Shown here one piece after another: positions 37,694 to 47,237 of a DNA stretch of 64,000 nucleotides (the stretch's first letter is position 1; every line of letters starts with the position of its first letter). Under the pieces are notes generated by a model. The model made no database searches. It was not told where the DNA came from and was given only the letters and a program-made list of their open reading frames with translations. Position numbers and translations under genes: made by a program. Origin of the DNA: Acinetobacter guillouiae CIP 63.46 (GTDB lineage Bacteria > Pseudomonadota > Gammaproteobacteria > Pseudomonadales > Moraxellaceae); assembly GCF_000368145.1 (NCBI RefSeq), contig NZ_KB849283.1, positions 708,324 through 772,323 of the forward strand, given 5' to 3'.

Positions 37694-38698
37694 TTATCGA
37701 TTGTTTAAGGTATTTTGATAAAAACGCCATTCATCTTCAATCATTTGTTTAAGAGAGCGCTGTGCTTTCCATTTTAAAAGCTCAAATGCTTTTTGGCTGG
37801 TAGATGCGACCTGATCCAGTTCATCTAATTTATACACCGCATCAATTTGATGGATTTGACTTGCTGTAACCTCTTCGATCAAGTGGATCAAATTCTGTAT
37901 CGAACTGACAGGACCTGCAATATCAAAACTTTGATAAACATTGCCCTGCTCATGTAGCCAAAGAATAGTTGATTTAATTGCTTCACACACGTCAAGAACA
38001 TGGACAAAGCTACGCTCAGTTGTTTTATCTGCAGTCTCTGAATTACGTTGTACTTCAATTAGATCACGTTGTTGAGCTGCAACTTGTAAAGCCAAAGGGA
38101 CAACATTTTTAGGTAGCGGTGCAACAAACTCACCCAAGACGCCATGCTCAAATGCACCGACGACATTTGAAACCCTTAAAATGGCAATTTTCCATTCTTC
38201 ATCAGTTTTGAATGTGTCTTTAATGATTTCTTCAATCATTTGCTGAGATTTTATATAAGGATTGGGATAACTATAATTAAATGCGGTTTGTTCATTCAGT
38301 TCTAAACTCGATTGCGCATAAACCATAAGGCTAGAAAGATGTACCAAATTTCTGACACCAGTACGCTGCATCGCGCGTAATAAACTCATAATACAACTGA
38401 GATTGTCATTATAATATTCAAGTGGTTTTAGGTTTGACTCTTCAATAGACTTAAAACCCGCACAATGCACAACGGTATCTATTGAATATTGTTCAAATAC
38501 TTTATTTAAAGCGGGGGTATTACGAATATCAATTTTGACAAAGGGAATATACATTCCTGTAATAAATTCTAAGCGCTCTAAGCATTGCAGATTGGCATTG
38601 GCTAGATTATCCACAATGACGACCGCTTGCCCTTGAGCTAGCAAACTTAAAACCACATGCGAGCCTATAAAGCCTAAACCACCAGTCACTAAAATCAT
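37694..38698 (-). CDS. GalE-like NAD-dependent epimerase/dehydratase, catalytic Lys replaced
   Basis: A 334-residue extended-SDR protein most like UDP-glucose 4-epimerase. It keeps the NAD motif GGLGFIGSHVV (about 6-16), the catalytic Ser (LSSLMVYAQ) and Tyr (PNPYIKSQQMIEE), the RVSNVVGA asparagine, and RSFVHVLDV. Where GalE has YGKSK, this has YIKSQ, so the catalytic lysine of Y-x-x-x-K is a glutamine. It may be inactive, binding-only, or use altered chemistry. It is divergent from tusD. The lysine loss is read directly from sequence; consequences are inference. Confidence 0.82.
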   Translation of the reverse strand: MILVTGGLGFIGSHVVLSLLAQGQAVVIVDNLANANLQCLERLEFITGMYIPFVKIDIRNTPALNKVFEQYSIDTVVHCAGFKSIEESNLKPLEYYNDNLSCIMSLLRAMQRTGVRNLVHLSSLMVYAQSSLELNEQTAFNYSYPNPYIKSQQMIEEIIKDTFKTDEEWKIAILRVSNVVGAFEHGVLGEFVAPLPKNVVPLALQVAAQQRDLIEVQRNSETADKTTERSFVHVLDVCEAIKSTILWLHEQGNVYQSFDIAGPVSSIQNLIHLIEEVTASQIHQIDAVYKLDELDQVASTSQKAFELLKWKAQRSLKQMIEDEWRFYQNTLNNR

Positions 38699-38767
38699 TG
38701 TATACTACCTATCATTATCAAGTTTGAATGTTGCAAACTGTCCATTCTCCAAGTGAATCGCCATCAA

Positions 38768-39136
38768 ATGAGTACTTTATTACTAATCACCGCAGCACCG
38801 ACTTCAATCCATGCATGGCATGCATTGGGTTTAGCGCAGGCACTGCAAGCTGAAGATCAAGAATTTCGTGTTTTCTTTTATCAAGATGGTGTACAAGTTG
38901 CGAACAACTTGCAATGGGTTCCTGACGATCAACGTAATTTATCTGTAGAATGGCAAAAACTCTCAATTCGACTTCCTGTCTGTGTGAGTGCTGCATTAGC
39001 GCGGGGGATAACAGATCAAGAGAATGCCAAACGTCACCAAATTCCAGCCGATAATCTTGCAAAAGGCTTTGAGCTTGTGGGTTTAGGCGAACTTGCAGAT
39101 GCTGTTCAATCTACAGATCGTATCATTCAATTCTAA
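38768..39136 (+). CDS. tusD: Sulfurtransferase TusD
   Basis: A 122-residue DsrE-family protein (MSTLLLITAAPTSIHAWHAL). I chose the ATG at 38768 over a GTG at 38753 because it matches the family opening; neither has a strong ribosome-binding site. The active cysteine lies in RLPVCVSAALARGI. TusD accepts persulfide sulfur from TusA and, with TusC and TusB, passes it to TusE for 2-thiouridine in tRNA. It heads the tusD-tusC-tusB-tusE set and is divergent from the GalE-like gene. Confidence 0.85.
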   Translation: MSTLLLITAAPTSIHAWHALGLAQALQAEDQEFRVFFYQDGVQVANNLQWVPDDQRNLSVEWQKLSIRLPVCVSAALARGITDQENAKRHQIPADNLAKGFELVGLGELADAVQSTDRIIQF

Positions 39137-39179
39137 GTTGATCATCCCATTAGCGTGTTGCATTTAAAAGGTAATTTGT

Positions 39180-39530
39180 GTGAATACTGTGCTCATTGTG
39201 ATAACCCAAGCAAATTTAAATACATTGCAGGTACATGAAAGTTTGTCAGCAACCATGGTGCTTGCAACTTTTGGCAGTAAAGTCAAAGTGTTACTTAAAG
39301 ACGCTGGATTAAGCCTACTTAAATCAGAAATGGCTTTTAGCCAATTAAATCACGTATTTAAGCTTGCTTCAAATCTGGTCGATAGCTTTGAATTCTATGA
39401 TTTAACACCAGTTTTAGTAGAAAATATGAATAAATCCTCGACTTTTGTTACTCAATCACAACAAGAGTTGGAATTTGTAGAACTGAATGCTGAATTTATT
39501 CAGTCTTTTGATCATGTGTTGTATTGGTAA
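39180..39530 (+). CDS. tusC: Sulfur-relay protein TusC-like
   Basis: A 116-residue DsrF/TusC-type subunit, starting at a GTG with AAGG nine bases upstream. It shares the DsrE/F fold (VLIVITQANLNTLQVHESLS, ATFGSKVKVLLKDAGLSLL) and has no cysteine at all, consistent with a structural subunit of the TusBCD hexamer. It sits between tusD and tusB as in E. coli. Confidence 0.78.
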   Translation: MNTVLIVITQANLNTLQVHESLSATMVLATFGSKVKVLLKDAGLSLLKSEMAFSQLNHVFKLASNLVDSFEFYDLTPVLVENMNKSSTFVTQSQQELEFVELNAEFIQSFDHVLYW

Positions 39531-39550
39531 GCTGTGGATGGAAAGTTTAA

Positions 39551-39835
39551 ATGTCAGATAAAACGCTTTATTTAATTCAATCTTCTTTTATACATACAGA
39601 CCATATATTGAATCAGTTAGATCAACTGTATGGTTCTCATGATCATGTTGTTTTAATGGGTGATGCAATATTATTTGCAGCAGATCAACGCTTAACAAAC
39701 AAACAGAATCTTTATCTTCTTGAAAATGATGCTGAGATTTTATCTGAATCAATTCCTGAAAATTTTAAGTCAATTTCTTACCCACAATTTGCTCAGTTGG
39801 TTTTAGACTTTAACCGTTGTATCAGTTTAAAATAG
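39551..39835 (+). CDS. tusB: Sulfur-relay protein TusB
   Basis: A 94-residue DsrH/TusB-type subunit (TLYLIQSSFIHTDHILNQL, VVLMGDAILFAADQ). It closes the TusBCD complex and lies 20 bases after tusC. The single Cys (FNRCISLK) is at the C terminus and is not the known relay residue. Confidence 0.82.
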   Translation: MSDKTLYLIQSSFIHTDHILNQLDQLYGSHDHVVLMGDAILFAADQRLTNKQNLYLLENDAEILSESIPENFKSISYPQFAQLVLDFNRCISLK

Positions 39836-39937
39836 TGAGCTAGGTTGTAAATTATCTTCGATTTTTTAAAAATCAATCTTTTATGTTTTGTCGATCAAAA
39901 GTTAGATTGTTTAGATTATTTTTGTTTAGGTTGTTTT

Positions 39938-40249
39938 ATGAGCTTTGAGTTAGACCAAGATGGTCATTTAGTAGACTACACCATTTGGAATGAACAGGTT
40001 GCCCAAGAGTTGGCACAAAGTTTAGATCTACAACTGACCTCATGGCATTTTGAAGTGTTGCATGCAGTACGTCAATTTTATACCCAGTTTGGCCACTCTC
40101 CTGCGACTCGTCCACTGATTAAATTTTTAATGAAAACGATCAATCCGGCAATTGATAATGCTGTTCTACAAGATAAGTTTAATACTGGACTGGTTGCCCG
40201 CCATTTAAGCCGTTTGGCGGGTATCCCTAAACCTGCAAATTGTTTATGA
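39938..40249 (+). CDS. tusE: Sulfur-relay protein TusE (DsrC family)
   Basis: A 103-residue DsrC/TusE-type protein, ending in GIPKPANCL with the conserved penultimate cysteine that carries the persulfide to MnmA. The central ATRPLIKFLMKTINPAIDN and RHLSRLAGIPKP are typical. Placement beside tusDCB, rather than elsewhere as in E. coli, makes a compact relay operon. Confidence 0.88.
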   Translation: MSFELDQDGHLVDYTIWNEQVAQELAQSLDLQLTSWHFEVLHAVRQFYTQFGHSPATRPLIKFLMKTINPAIDNAVLQDKFNTGLVARHLSRLAGIPKPANCL

Positions 40250-40338
40250 TCGATACTTAAGTATTGATTCGTTTAATTCAATATCAGATCAAACCAATCA
40301 ATATAGCGAGTAAATATCTAAATTGGCGATAGCATAAA

Positions 40339-41637
40339 TTATTTCACTTTCTTCCTGAGCAAATCCCATTGGTATTTGAAAAAATATTTTAGTGTTTGAT
40401 TTGGATTGACTGCAGTTTTATTTTTTAAATTTACGCCATCCGAATGATCATAATCTAAAAAATTAGCTGTAGTACCCTGTATAAATTGAAAGCTCGATCC
40501 TTTGGCTGTAATTTTCTGTGATTCAAACAAATGATCTAATCCAAAACGATGCCCTAATTCATGTACCACGACTTGATTAAATATATTTTGAGGACAGTTA
40601 AATAAGGTAACGCTGTCACCACCAGCACCAACTGCATTCTTTATCTCTACAGTTGTTACGAAAACATAATTTTTAGTCGCTAAGTTTTTATCTTGATATT
40701 TTTTATAAAACTTAGTTAAGTCACTTAAAAAATAACCCGTGTCATTTATATTTAATTTATTCAAAGATATATTAACATCATCGTCTTTGCTACGATATTT
40801 GTTTAAATCAAATGTTGGGGCATTTTTTATTTCTACATTAATTAAAGCTTGGTTAAATGAATTATGCTTTAAAAAATTTTCATAATCATGTGAACGGCTT
40901 GGTTTTTTTCCATCAGTTATAACGTCTACAAAGATAACCGATATAGTAGGAATCACAGCATTATGATAAAGCATTAGCTTCCCAACTTTCTCTTGGGTCT
41001 CTCCTTTTATTGCTGTTACAATGATTTCTTCGTGTTTTTGCAAAGCACTTGTGCACTTAATATTCACTATTTCTGAAGCTAGATAATAAATCTCTTCTTC
41101 TCTTTTAGTATCTTCGCCTAAATCTCGGGTCATTTTTTTGGCGTAAATAAAATCTTCGACACTGAACTCTGCTGGTTCAATAATAATATTCGGATTTGAA
41201 ACTTCAAACTTAATCTTTGTTCCATCATTTTTTAATGAAAAATTATTTTCTGAATCTAATAGTCTCAACTCTAAATTAAGCCTAACCCCTTGATTGACAG
41301 AATTAGAACTATTGCTATCCTCTTGTGAGCTTGGGTAAATTGCTAACCATGCAGGGATATATTCTGTGCCAAATGGGCTAATTTTGGTAATTTGGTCTTG
41401 GGTATATGTCGCTTTTAATGATTGTATCGAACCACTAACTAAAGCAACTTTGTTTCCAAATTTTGTTGTTGCATTCGGTCTATAGTTGGTTAATTTTTTA
41501 AAGTATTCTGGTCTGTACCAATCAAAACCATAACTTCCATCATATATGTTATCTTCACATCTTCGAAAATGAATCGTAAACTTCTGTAGGCACGTATCAC
41601 AGGTACTTCCGACTGTTGGGCTTGAACCAATTCCCAT
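40339..41637 (-). CDS. Leaderless metzincin-type metalloprotease
   Basis: A 432-residue protein with no signal peptide and the metzincin zinc motif HELGHRFGLDH (359-369). The N-terminal stretch holds a CxxC pair (STCDTCLQKFTIHF) followed by NIYDGSYGFDWYRPEY; the middle is beta-rich and unassigned. A GFDW-like stretch following the start is reminiscent of some non-classically secreted effectors, but I cannot name a family. The absence of a signal suggests export by a contact-dependent system, or cytoplasmic action. No immunity gene or secretion component lies next to it. Proteolytic activity is inferred. Confidence 0.7.
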   Translation of the reverse strand: MGIGSSPTVGSTCDTCLQKFTIHFRRCEDNIYDGSYGFDWYRPEYFKKLTNYRPNATTKFGNKVALVSGSIQSLKATYTQDQITKISPFGTEYIPAWLAIYPSSQEDSNSSNSVNQGVRLNLELRLLDSENNFSLKNDGTKIKFEVSNPNIIIEPAEFSVEDFIYAKKMTRDLGEDTKREEEIYYLASEIVNIKCTSALQKHEEIIVTAIKGETQEKVGKLMLYHNAVIPTISVIFVDVITDGKKPSRSHDYENFLKHNSFNQALINVEIKNAPTFDLNKYRSKDDDVNISLNKLNINDTGYFLSDLTKFYKKYQDKNLATKNYVFVTTVEIKNAVGAGGDSVTLFNCPQNIFNQVVVHELGHRFGLDHLFESQKITAKGSSFQFIQGTTANFLDYDHSDGVNLKNKTAVNPNQTLKYFFKYQWDLLRKKVK

Positions 41638-42056
41638 TCGATTACTCCATATTAAATATTTTATAAATTATTAAAATTTTGCATCAGTTAAATAAGTATA
41701 TAAAAGTGAATGACTTGATCAAAATTATCTGTTTAAAAAATCGCTCAATTCGCTATCAAGCAATAAACCTTATTTTCTAAACTAGGATTACAGTTACTGT
41801 TTTTCATACTTTTACTTATTAATTTAAATTATATATTTTTTAAATTGAACAATCACATATTTTATATCTTGTTAACAAAAATCAAAAACAATATCAGTAA
41901 TTAAAAGTTCAAATTACTTGCAACGCTTCATCTAAACATTTTCACAAACACTAAAGATAATGAGTACACATATCTTTATATTTTTATGATATTTACCAAA
42001 AACTTAATCTAAAATTAGTTCATGATAAATATCGAAAATCATCTAGGAAATAGCAA
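41638..42056. other. Gene-free A+T-rich region upstream of the leaderless metzincin
   Basis: About 420 bases, strikingly A+T-rich, with no reading frame, RNA gene, terminator or repeat that I can support. It separates the metzincin from the HxlR gene. Confidence 0.5.
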
Positions 42057-42536
42057 TCAAGCTAATTTTTTCTGCGCTAAGTATTGGAAAAAAGCAGAGG
42101 TAACGATTGGCTTCACCTGTCTCGCATTCACCGCCTGCTGACATTCTGAGCAAACCAATATCGGAGTAAACTCATGGCCACAGACGGTATGTTGATACAC
42201 CATAGGCGCTCCCAAACCCTCATCCATCCATTTATCCGCCCATGCCACCATGGTTAATAAAATAGGATATAGATCTAAACCCTTTTCAGTTAAGCGATAT
42301 TCATAACGCTCTTGTCGATCGACATAAGCCACTTTAACCAATATTTCATGCTCAACCAAACGTTTTAGCCGTTCAGACAATACATGTCTTGTCACACCTA
42401 AATTTTCTTGAAAATCATCAAAACGACGTAAACCCATAAAAGCATTACGTAAAATAAGCATGGTCCATCGATCACCCAATACAGATAATGTACGCGCAAT
42501 TGAACACGGTTGATTGCCTATTTCTTCCCATTTCAT
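42057..42536 (-). CDS. HxlR-family transcriptional regulator
   Basis: A 159-residue winged-helix regulator (CSIARTLSVLGDRWTMLIL, RRFDDFQENLGVTRHVLSERL). I start it at the ATG at 42536, preceded by GGA, rather than the TTG at 42548. The C-terminal part has cysteines (HTVCGHEF, VCSECQQ), which could bind metal or act as a redox switch. HxlR members commonly sense electrophiles or aldehydes. The neighbours do not reveal its target. Confidence 0.87.
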   Translation of the reverse strand: MKWEEIGNQPCSIARTLSVLGDRWTMLILRNAFMGLRRFDDFQENLGVTRHVLSERLKRLVEHEILVKVAYVDRQERYEYRLTEKGLDLYPILLTMVAWADKWMDEGLGAPMVYQHTVCGHEFTPILVCSECQQAVNARQVKPIVTSAFFQYLAQKKLA

Positions 42537-42747
42537 ACGAAGTTCCAAATTACATTTGTAAATTTAAAATACCATTGCTGAATACTATGAAATAAACAGA
42601 AAAAGAAAGATAGTATTTCAGGGATTTTTTTTACATTCATTTAAATTGAGCGACAAGTGCTTATGCTTTACAAAAGGATGACTCACAACTAAAAGTAGCG
42701 TTAGTCAACATTAAAAAATGCTGGGATTTTTTTAATGCTCAAAAACA

Positions 42748-42773
42748 ATAAAAGCCCAATTCTGGGCTTTTAT
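42748..42773 (-). terminator. Terminator of alkM
   Basis: ATAAAAGCCCA/TGGGCTTTTAT, four-base loop, followed on the minus strand by T-rich sequence, 14 bases after the alkM stop codon. Confidence 0.85.
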
Positions 42774-42786
42774 CTTAAAAGAAATC

Positions 42787-44004
42787 TTACTTATTCAACA
42801 ACTTGTCCACGACACCAAATTTTTTGAAAATACTTGCTCGGCGTTTAGGATAAATACTGGCCTTATTTAAATCACCCTTGTAATGATCAAATACACGCTT
42901 ATCCATAATTTTAAACCACCACGATGGGATCATCGCTGGCAACAGCATACTTGCATAACCGCTTGGTAATTCAGGTGCTTCATCAAAGTGACGTAACGCT
43001 TGGAATGGGCGTGTCGGAAAGGCATGATGATCTGAATGACGTTGTAACTGATATAAGAATAAATTAGTTACGATGTTGTTATTGTTCCAACTATGCTCAG
43101 GCATTGTGCGTTCATATTTGCCATTTTCATCTTTTTGGCGCAACAAACCATAATGCTCAATATAATTAATGATCTCAAACAACGTAATACTATAAGCTGA
43201 TTGAGTTGCCAAATAAGGCAAAATACCTTTACCAAATAACCCGACCATAGACGAATGGAATGCTGCGGTCATTGTCCAGCCTTGCAATAACTCATTATCT
43301 TTAGACCAGAATCCAAGGCCCTTACGTTTAAGACGGTTGGTTTCAATCTCAATCGCTGATTTAAATGAGCCAATGACGGTACGTGGTAAAAACTCATAAA
43401 GCGTTTCACCCATTTGCGATGAAGCTGGATCTTCAGGCGTCGCAGCGCGTTTATGGTGTCCATAAGGATGTTCGATACGGAAATGGTTATAACCTGATGG
43501 AACCAATGCCAAATGCGATAAAATATGGTCCATAAGGTCATGCTTATGGCTTAACTCATGTGCTGTGTTAATGGCAATACCATTAATTGCACCCATTGAA
43601 ACACCAAGCAAAATCTTATCTAAAAGTGATGTTTGTTTACGTCCCACCAAATAACAAGCATAAACATTGGCAACATATTGAATCGGAATAAAGGATTTGA
43701 CCAAACGTGAATAATACGGATCTTGCTCAAGTAATTTTACATCTTCACTGGTCGGATTGTTTTTATCCTTACCAATCAATGAATCAATGGCTGGAATAAT
43801 CACATGCAGTACCAGTGGCCCACCCAATGCAAAAACTTTTTTCAGTGGCTTAGGTGCAACATGATATCCCGCTAAAATTCCTAAGCCAATCACTGGAAGT
43901 GATGGGCTAATCATCCAAAGATAACGCTTTTTATCAAGTGCCAAACCTGACTTTGGTTTTAATTCTTGCAATTGCTGCTCTGTCAGTTGAACTGGTGCAT
44001 TCAT
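42787..44004 (-). CDS. alkM: Alkane 1-monooxygenase
   Basis: A 405-residue membrane diiron alkane hydroxylase, oxidising n-alkanes to 1-alkanols with rubredoxin and rubredoxin reductase. The histidine boxes are HELSHKHDLMDH (from H149), EHPYGHHKR, NYIEHYG and LQRHSDHHA, with about six transmembrane helices. Its regulator alkR lies divergently beside it, as in A. baylyi. No rubredoxin genes are in the window. Confidence 0.93.
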   Translation of the reverse strand: MNAPVQLTEQQLQELKPKSGLALDKKRYLWMISPSLPVIGLGILAGYHVAPKPLKKVFALGGPLVLHVIIPAIDSLIGKDKNNPTSEDVKLLEQDPYYSRLVKSFIPIQYVANVYACYLVGRKQTSLLDKILLGVSMGAINGIAINTAHELSHKHDLMDHILSHLALVPSGYNHFRIEHPYGHHKRAATPEDPASSQMGETLYEFLPRTVIGSFKSAIEIETNRLKRKGLGFWSKDNELLQGWTMTAAFHSSMVGLFGKGILPYLATQSAYSITLFEIINYIEHYGLLRQKDENGKYERTMPEHSWNNNNIVTNLFLYQLQRHSDHHAFPTRPFQALRHFDEAPELPSGYASMLLPAMIPSWWFKIMDKRVFDHYKGDLNKASIYPKRRASIFKKFGVVDKLLNK

Positions 44005-44195
44005 GGCTATATCTTCCCTATCTTTCTACTTAGTTATATATTTATGTAAAATTCAACTTAAAGACAGTTGTAAGCGTCCATAAAACCTATGAAAAAGTCT
44101 TTGGCATCTTCAACATAGAGTTTGTCCTTTGCGCACATGTTTTAATAGCATGAAACATTTTTATTATTTGAGAACAGGAAATTTGAACTGAATCT

Positions 44196-45116
44196 ATGGA
44201 TGCTTTAAGTAAAATTTTTGATGATATTCATCTCAACCATTCAGAATATATTTACCTTCAAGCTCAAGGTGATTGGTCATTTCAGAGCCCAAAACAAGAT
44301 GCCGTGATCGCGCATATTGTTCTGTATGGAAATGCTTATTTAGAATTTTCACCCAAAATGACTGTTGCACTACAAACCGGCGATATGTTTTTAATCCCAG
44401 CAGGATTAGCACATACTGTAAAAAATCATTTAGACACGCAGTTAGTTGAAAGCCTCAATATAGAATCACTGTTTGATGGATTAAGACAAGACGCAATTGA
44501 ATTTGGTCAAGGAAGCTCAGAAAAGACCCTTATCCTTTCTGTACGATGCCATATGAATGCAATCATGGCTCGTCCATTGATCAATGCACTCCCACCATAT
44601 TTACATATTCAAAATGCCTTGAGTGATGAGGCACCTGAATGGCTTAAAATTGGATTATATTTTGTTTCTGCTGAAACGCGTAGAACCATGGCAGGTAAAA
44701 ATAAAATTATGGACCACGTCGTCAGTATTTTGATGATTGAGTGTGTACGTGACTATATTGAGCAAATGCAAGATCACAATAACTGGTTAAATGCCCTGGT
44801 GCACCCTGAACTTTCAAATGCACTTGCAGCCATTCACAGCCGTCCAGAACAGAGCTGGACCGTAGAAAGCTTAGCAGAAACCTGTTGTATGTCGCGTTCT
44901 AAATTTGCCAGTTTATTTAATCAAATTATTGGGGAAACACCTTTAGCCTACTTGCAACAACATCGCTTACGTCTTGCCAGCCAGCTGATCAAACAAGGAC
45001 AACTGCCTATTCAGCAGATTGCACACCAAGTGGGATATTCATCTGAAACCGCATTTAGCCAGGCATTTAAGAAACAATTTGAACTTAGCCCAAGCCAATA
45101 TCGCAATCAGATCTAA
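44196..45116 (+). CDS. alkR: AraC-family activator of alkane hydroxylase
   Basis: A 306-residue AraC/XylS-type regulator: an N-terminal cupin-like ligand domain (GDMFLIPAGLAHTV), and the C-terminal double helix-turn-helix (VESLAETCCMSRSKFASLFN and IAHQVGYSSETAFSQAFKK). It is divergent from alkM with 191 bases between, the arrangement of the alkR/alkM pair, and would activate alkM in response to alkanes. Terminates at the shared hairpin at 45192. Confidence 0.88.
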   Translation: MDALSKIFDDIHLNHSEYIYLQAQGDWSFQSPKQDAVIAHIVLYGNAYLEFSPKMTVALQTGDMFLIPAGLAHTVKNHLDTQLVESLNIESLFDGLRQDAIEFGQGSSEKTLILSVRCHMNAIMARPLINALPPYLHIQNALSDEAPEWLKIGLYFVSAETRRTMAGKNKIMDHVVSILMIECVRDYIEQMQDHNNWLNALVHPELSNALAAIHSRPEQSWTVESLAETCCMSRSKFASLFNQIIGETPLAYLQQHRLRLASQLIKQGQLPIQQIAHQVGYSSETAFSQAFKKQFELSPSQYRNQI

Positions 45117-45191
45117 AAAAGATTAGAGACATCCGCTAATCATATCTTAGTGATATAGCTCCTGTACTCACACTATATTTCATTTCACATA

Positions 45192-45217
45192 AAAAAAAGC
45201 GCCGAGGCGCTTTTTTT
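45192..45217. terminator. Bidirectional terminator for alkR and ppiD
   Basis: AGCGCC/GGCGCT with a two-base loop, embedded in A and T runs of seven bases each, between convergent alkR and ppiD. Confidence 0.85.
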
Positions 45218-45233
45218 AATCAGAGAAGATCAA

Positions 45234-47108
45234 TTATTTAATTTTTGCTTGTGCTTTTAAATAACGTGAATAATCATCTAATAATTGTTCACCACGGAAC
45301 TTCTGATACATTTGCGTAAGTTGCTGAACTTCAGCAGGATCCATCTGAGCAGTATCTACTTTTTTCACATTCGCTACAGCCACAACAACTAACTCATTTG
45401 GCAGCTTGGCAGTGCTGACAGACCACATGCCTGCTTTAGGTACTGGCTGGCTAAAGGCAACGCGCTCAATCTCACGCTTAAGGCCTTTTGAACGTGTGAA
45501 TGTTCCCGCATGGACAAAATTAGACTGATATTTCGCAGTAACCTCTTGAGCCGGCAATTTTTTGAAATCTGCAATCATGGCATTTAATTTTGCATGGGCA
45601 GCATCAAACGCTTTTTGTTCAATCAATTGTGCTTTTACACGCGCAGTTGCTTGCGCTAAAGGCTGTACACCTGCTGGATGATACTTACGAACTTTAACCC
45701 AGACAACATCACCATTGGCTGTTTGGATATTACTTGAAGCCGTCGTATTTCCGCTTTTCACATCTTCATTAAACAGTTTAGATTTAACAGCAGGATCAGC
45801 AAGAACTGGATTGGTTGTCGTTAAATTCACATTATTTGCAGATTGAACTTGAACAGTCTTCACTGCTTGTGAAACCACATCCAATGCATCACTGTTAACC
45901 ACTTGCTCATTTAAACTATTTACAGTGTCTGAGAAATAGTTGGCTGATTTATTCTTTAAAACCTCAGCAGTCAATTCAGCTTTTTTCGACTCAAATGATG
46001 GCACTGAATCTACTGGTGTATTCACTTCAATCAAATGATAACCGAATTGAGTTTTAACAGGCTTAGACACTTGACCATTGCTTGTTGAGTTCACAGCTTT
46101 ATCAAAATCATCACCAAAGGCACCTGGCGCATAGGCAGCAAGTGCACCACCTTTCGCTTTAGAATCAGGGTCTTCTGAATATTGAGCAGCAGCTTGAGCA
46201 AATGACGTACCTGCATGAATTTTTGCATACACTTCATTTGCAAGTGTAGCAGCTTGCTCAGGCGTACGAGAATCAGTCGTGATCAGAATATGTTTAACAT
46301 CACGCTTCAAACTTTGCTTATATTTTTCTACAAACTGAGTATAAGCTTGTTGTAATTCAGCATCAGTCACTGCCGCATTTGGCTGTGTCAATGTCGCTGG
46401 GCTGAGCACCACATAGTCCACATCCACTGAAGCAACTTGTTTAAACTTATTTTGATGCTTGTTGTAATAATCTGCAATTTCCTGATTGGTCACTTTAACA
46501 TTGGCTTTATAGTCATCAAGTTTAACGCTTGATAAGAATAATTCACGTTGTTCAGATTGCAAGTTGGCAATTTGCTGGATATCCAATTTACTGATCAGTG
46601 CATTATCCGAAATTGTAGAGCTCAAAATGCTTAAGGCAAAATCTTGGCGAATATTTTGGATAAAGGCTTGGCTAGTTAAACCCTGTGAACGTAAATAGTT
46701 TGCATATAGTGTATTTGAAAATTTACCATTTTCCTGAAAAGCAGGAATTTGTGCAATTTTCTGTTCAATTTGAGCATCGCTCAAAGTCACACCTAACTTA
46801 TCAGCTTGTTGTCTTAAAAGACTTTGGCTAATTAGGTAATCAAGTGCTTTATTTGCAATAAATTCTTTGTTCAATAAAGACTCATCCCCATGTATAGCAG
46901 GATTTGCCAATAATTGATCTGTATAGCCTTTTGTAACCGCTTCTAACTCTTTTTTAGAAATATCTTGACCATTAACAGTTTTAGCTACGTCTGCTTTTTG
47001 CCCACCGCTGAAATAGCCTTCAATACCAACCACAGCAAATGGCGCTAAAAATAACACAAGGAGAACTTTACCAAACCAGCCCCTTATGAGAGTGCGAAAC
47101 GATTCCAT
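45234..47108 (-). CDS. ppiD: Periplasmic folding chaperone PpiD
   Basis: A 624-residue inner-membrane protein with one N-terminal helix (WFGKVLLVLFLAPFAVVGIE), a SurA-like N-terminal chaperone region, and a parvulin/PpiC-type domain near 250-360 (VKHILITTDSRTP, FGDDFDKAV, TQFGYHLIEV). PpiD helps newly exported proteins fold at the SecYEG exit. It lies downstream of hupB, the usual hupB-ppiD order. Confidence 0.9.
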   Translation of the reverse strand: MESFRTLIRGWFGKVLLVLFLAPFAVVGIEGYFSGGQKADVAKTVNGQDISKKELEAVTKGYTDQLLANPAIHGDESLLNKEFIANKALDYLISQSLLRQQADKLGVTLSDAQIEQKIAQIPAFQENGKFSNTLYANYLRSQGLTSQAFIQNIRQDFALSILSSTISDNALISKLDIQQIANLQSEQRELFLSSVKLDDYKANVKVTNQEIADYYNKHQNKFKQVASVDVDYVVLSPATLTQPNAAVTDAELQQAYTQFVEKYKQSLKRDVKHILITTDSRTPEQAATLANEVYAKIHAGTSFAQAAAQYSEDPDSKAKGGALAAYAPGAFGDDFDKAVNSTSNGQVSKPVKTQFGYHLIEVNTPVDSVPSFESKKAELTAEVLKNKSANYFSDTVNSLNEQVVNSDALDVVSQAVKTVQVQSANNVNLTTTNPVLADPAVKSKLFNEDVKSGNTTASSNIQTANGDVVWVKVRKYHPAGVQPLAQATARVKAQLIEQKAFDAAHAKLNAMIADFKKLPAQEVTAKYQSNFVHAGTFTRSKGLKREIERVAFSQPVPKAGMWSVSTAKLPNELVVVAVANVKKVDTAQMDPAEVQQLTQMYQKFRGEQLLDDYSRYLKAQAKIK

Positions 47109-47200
47109 GAGTATTCCAATATTATATTTCGTAAGGATTCTAACTGAAATTGTGAAATGAATGAACGAGCAATCACTGATAATTTAATATATTTCATAAA

Positions 47201-47226
47201 AAACGCGCCACAAAGGCGCGCTTTTA
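47201..47226 (-). terminator. Terminator of hupB
   Basis: CGCGCC/GGCGCG with a five-base loop; followed on the minus strand by TTTTTTAT, 14 bases after the hupB stop codon. Confidence 0.8.
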
Positions 47227-47237
47227 ACAAGCTCAGA

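Noticed and set aside
31584-41637. Pair of metzincins as one operon or system
   Set aside because: The CpaA-like and leaderless proteins are about 7 kb apart with unrelated genes between, and share only the zinc motif.
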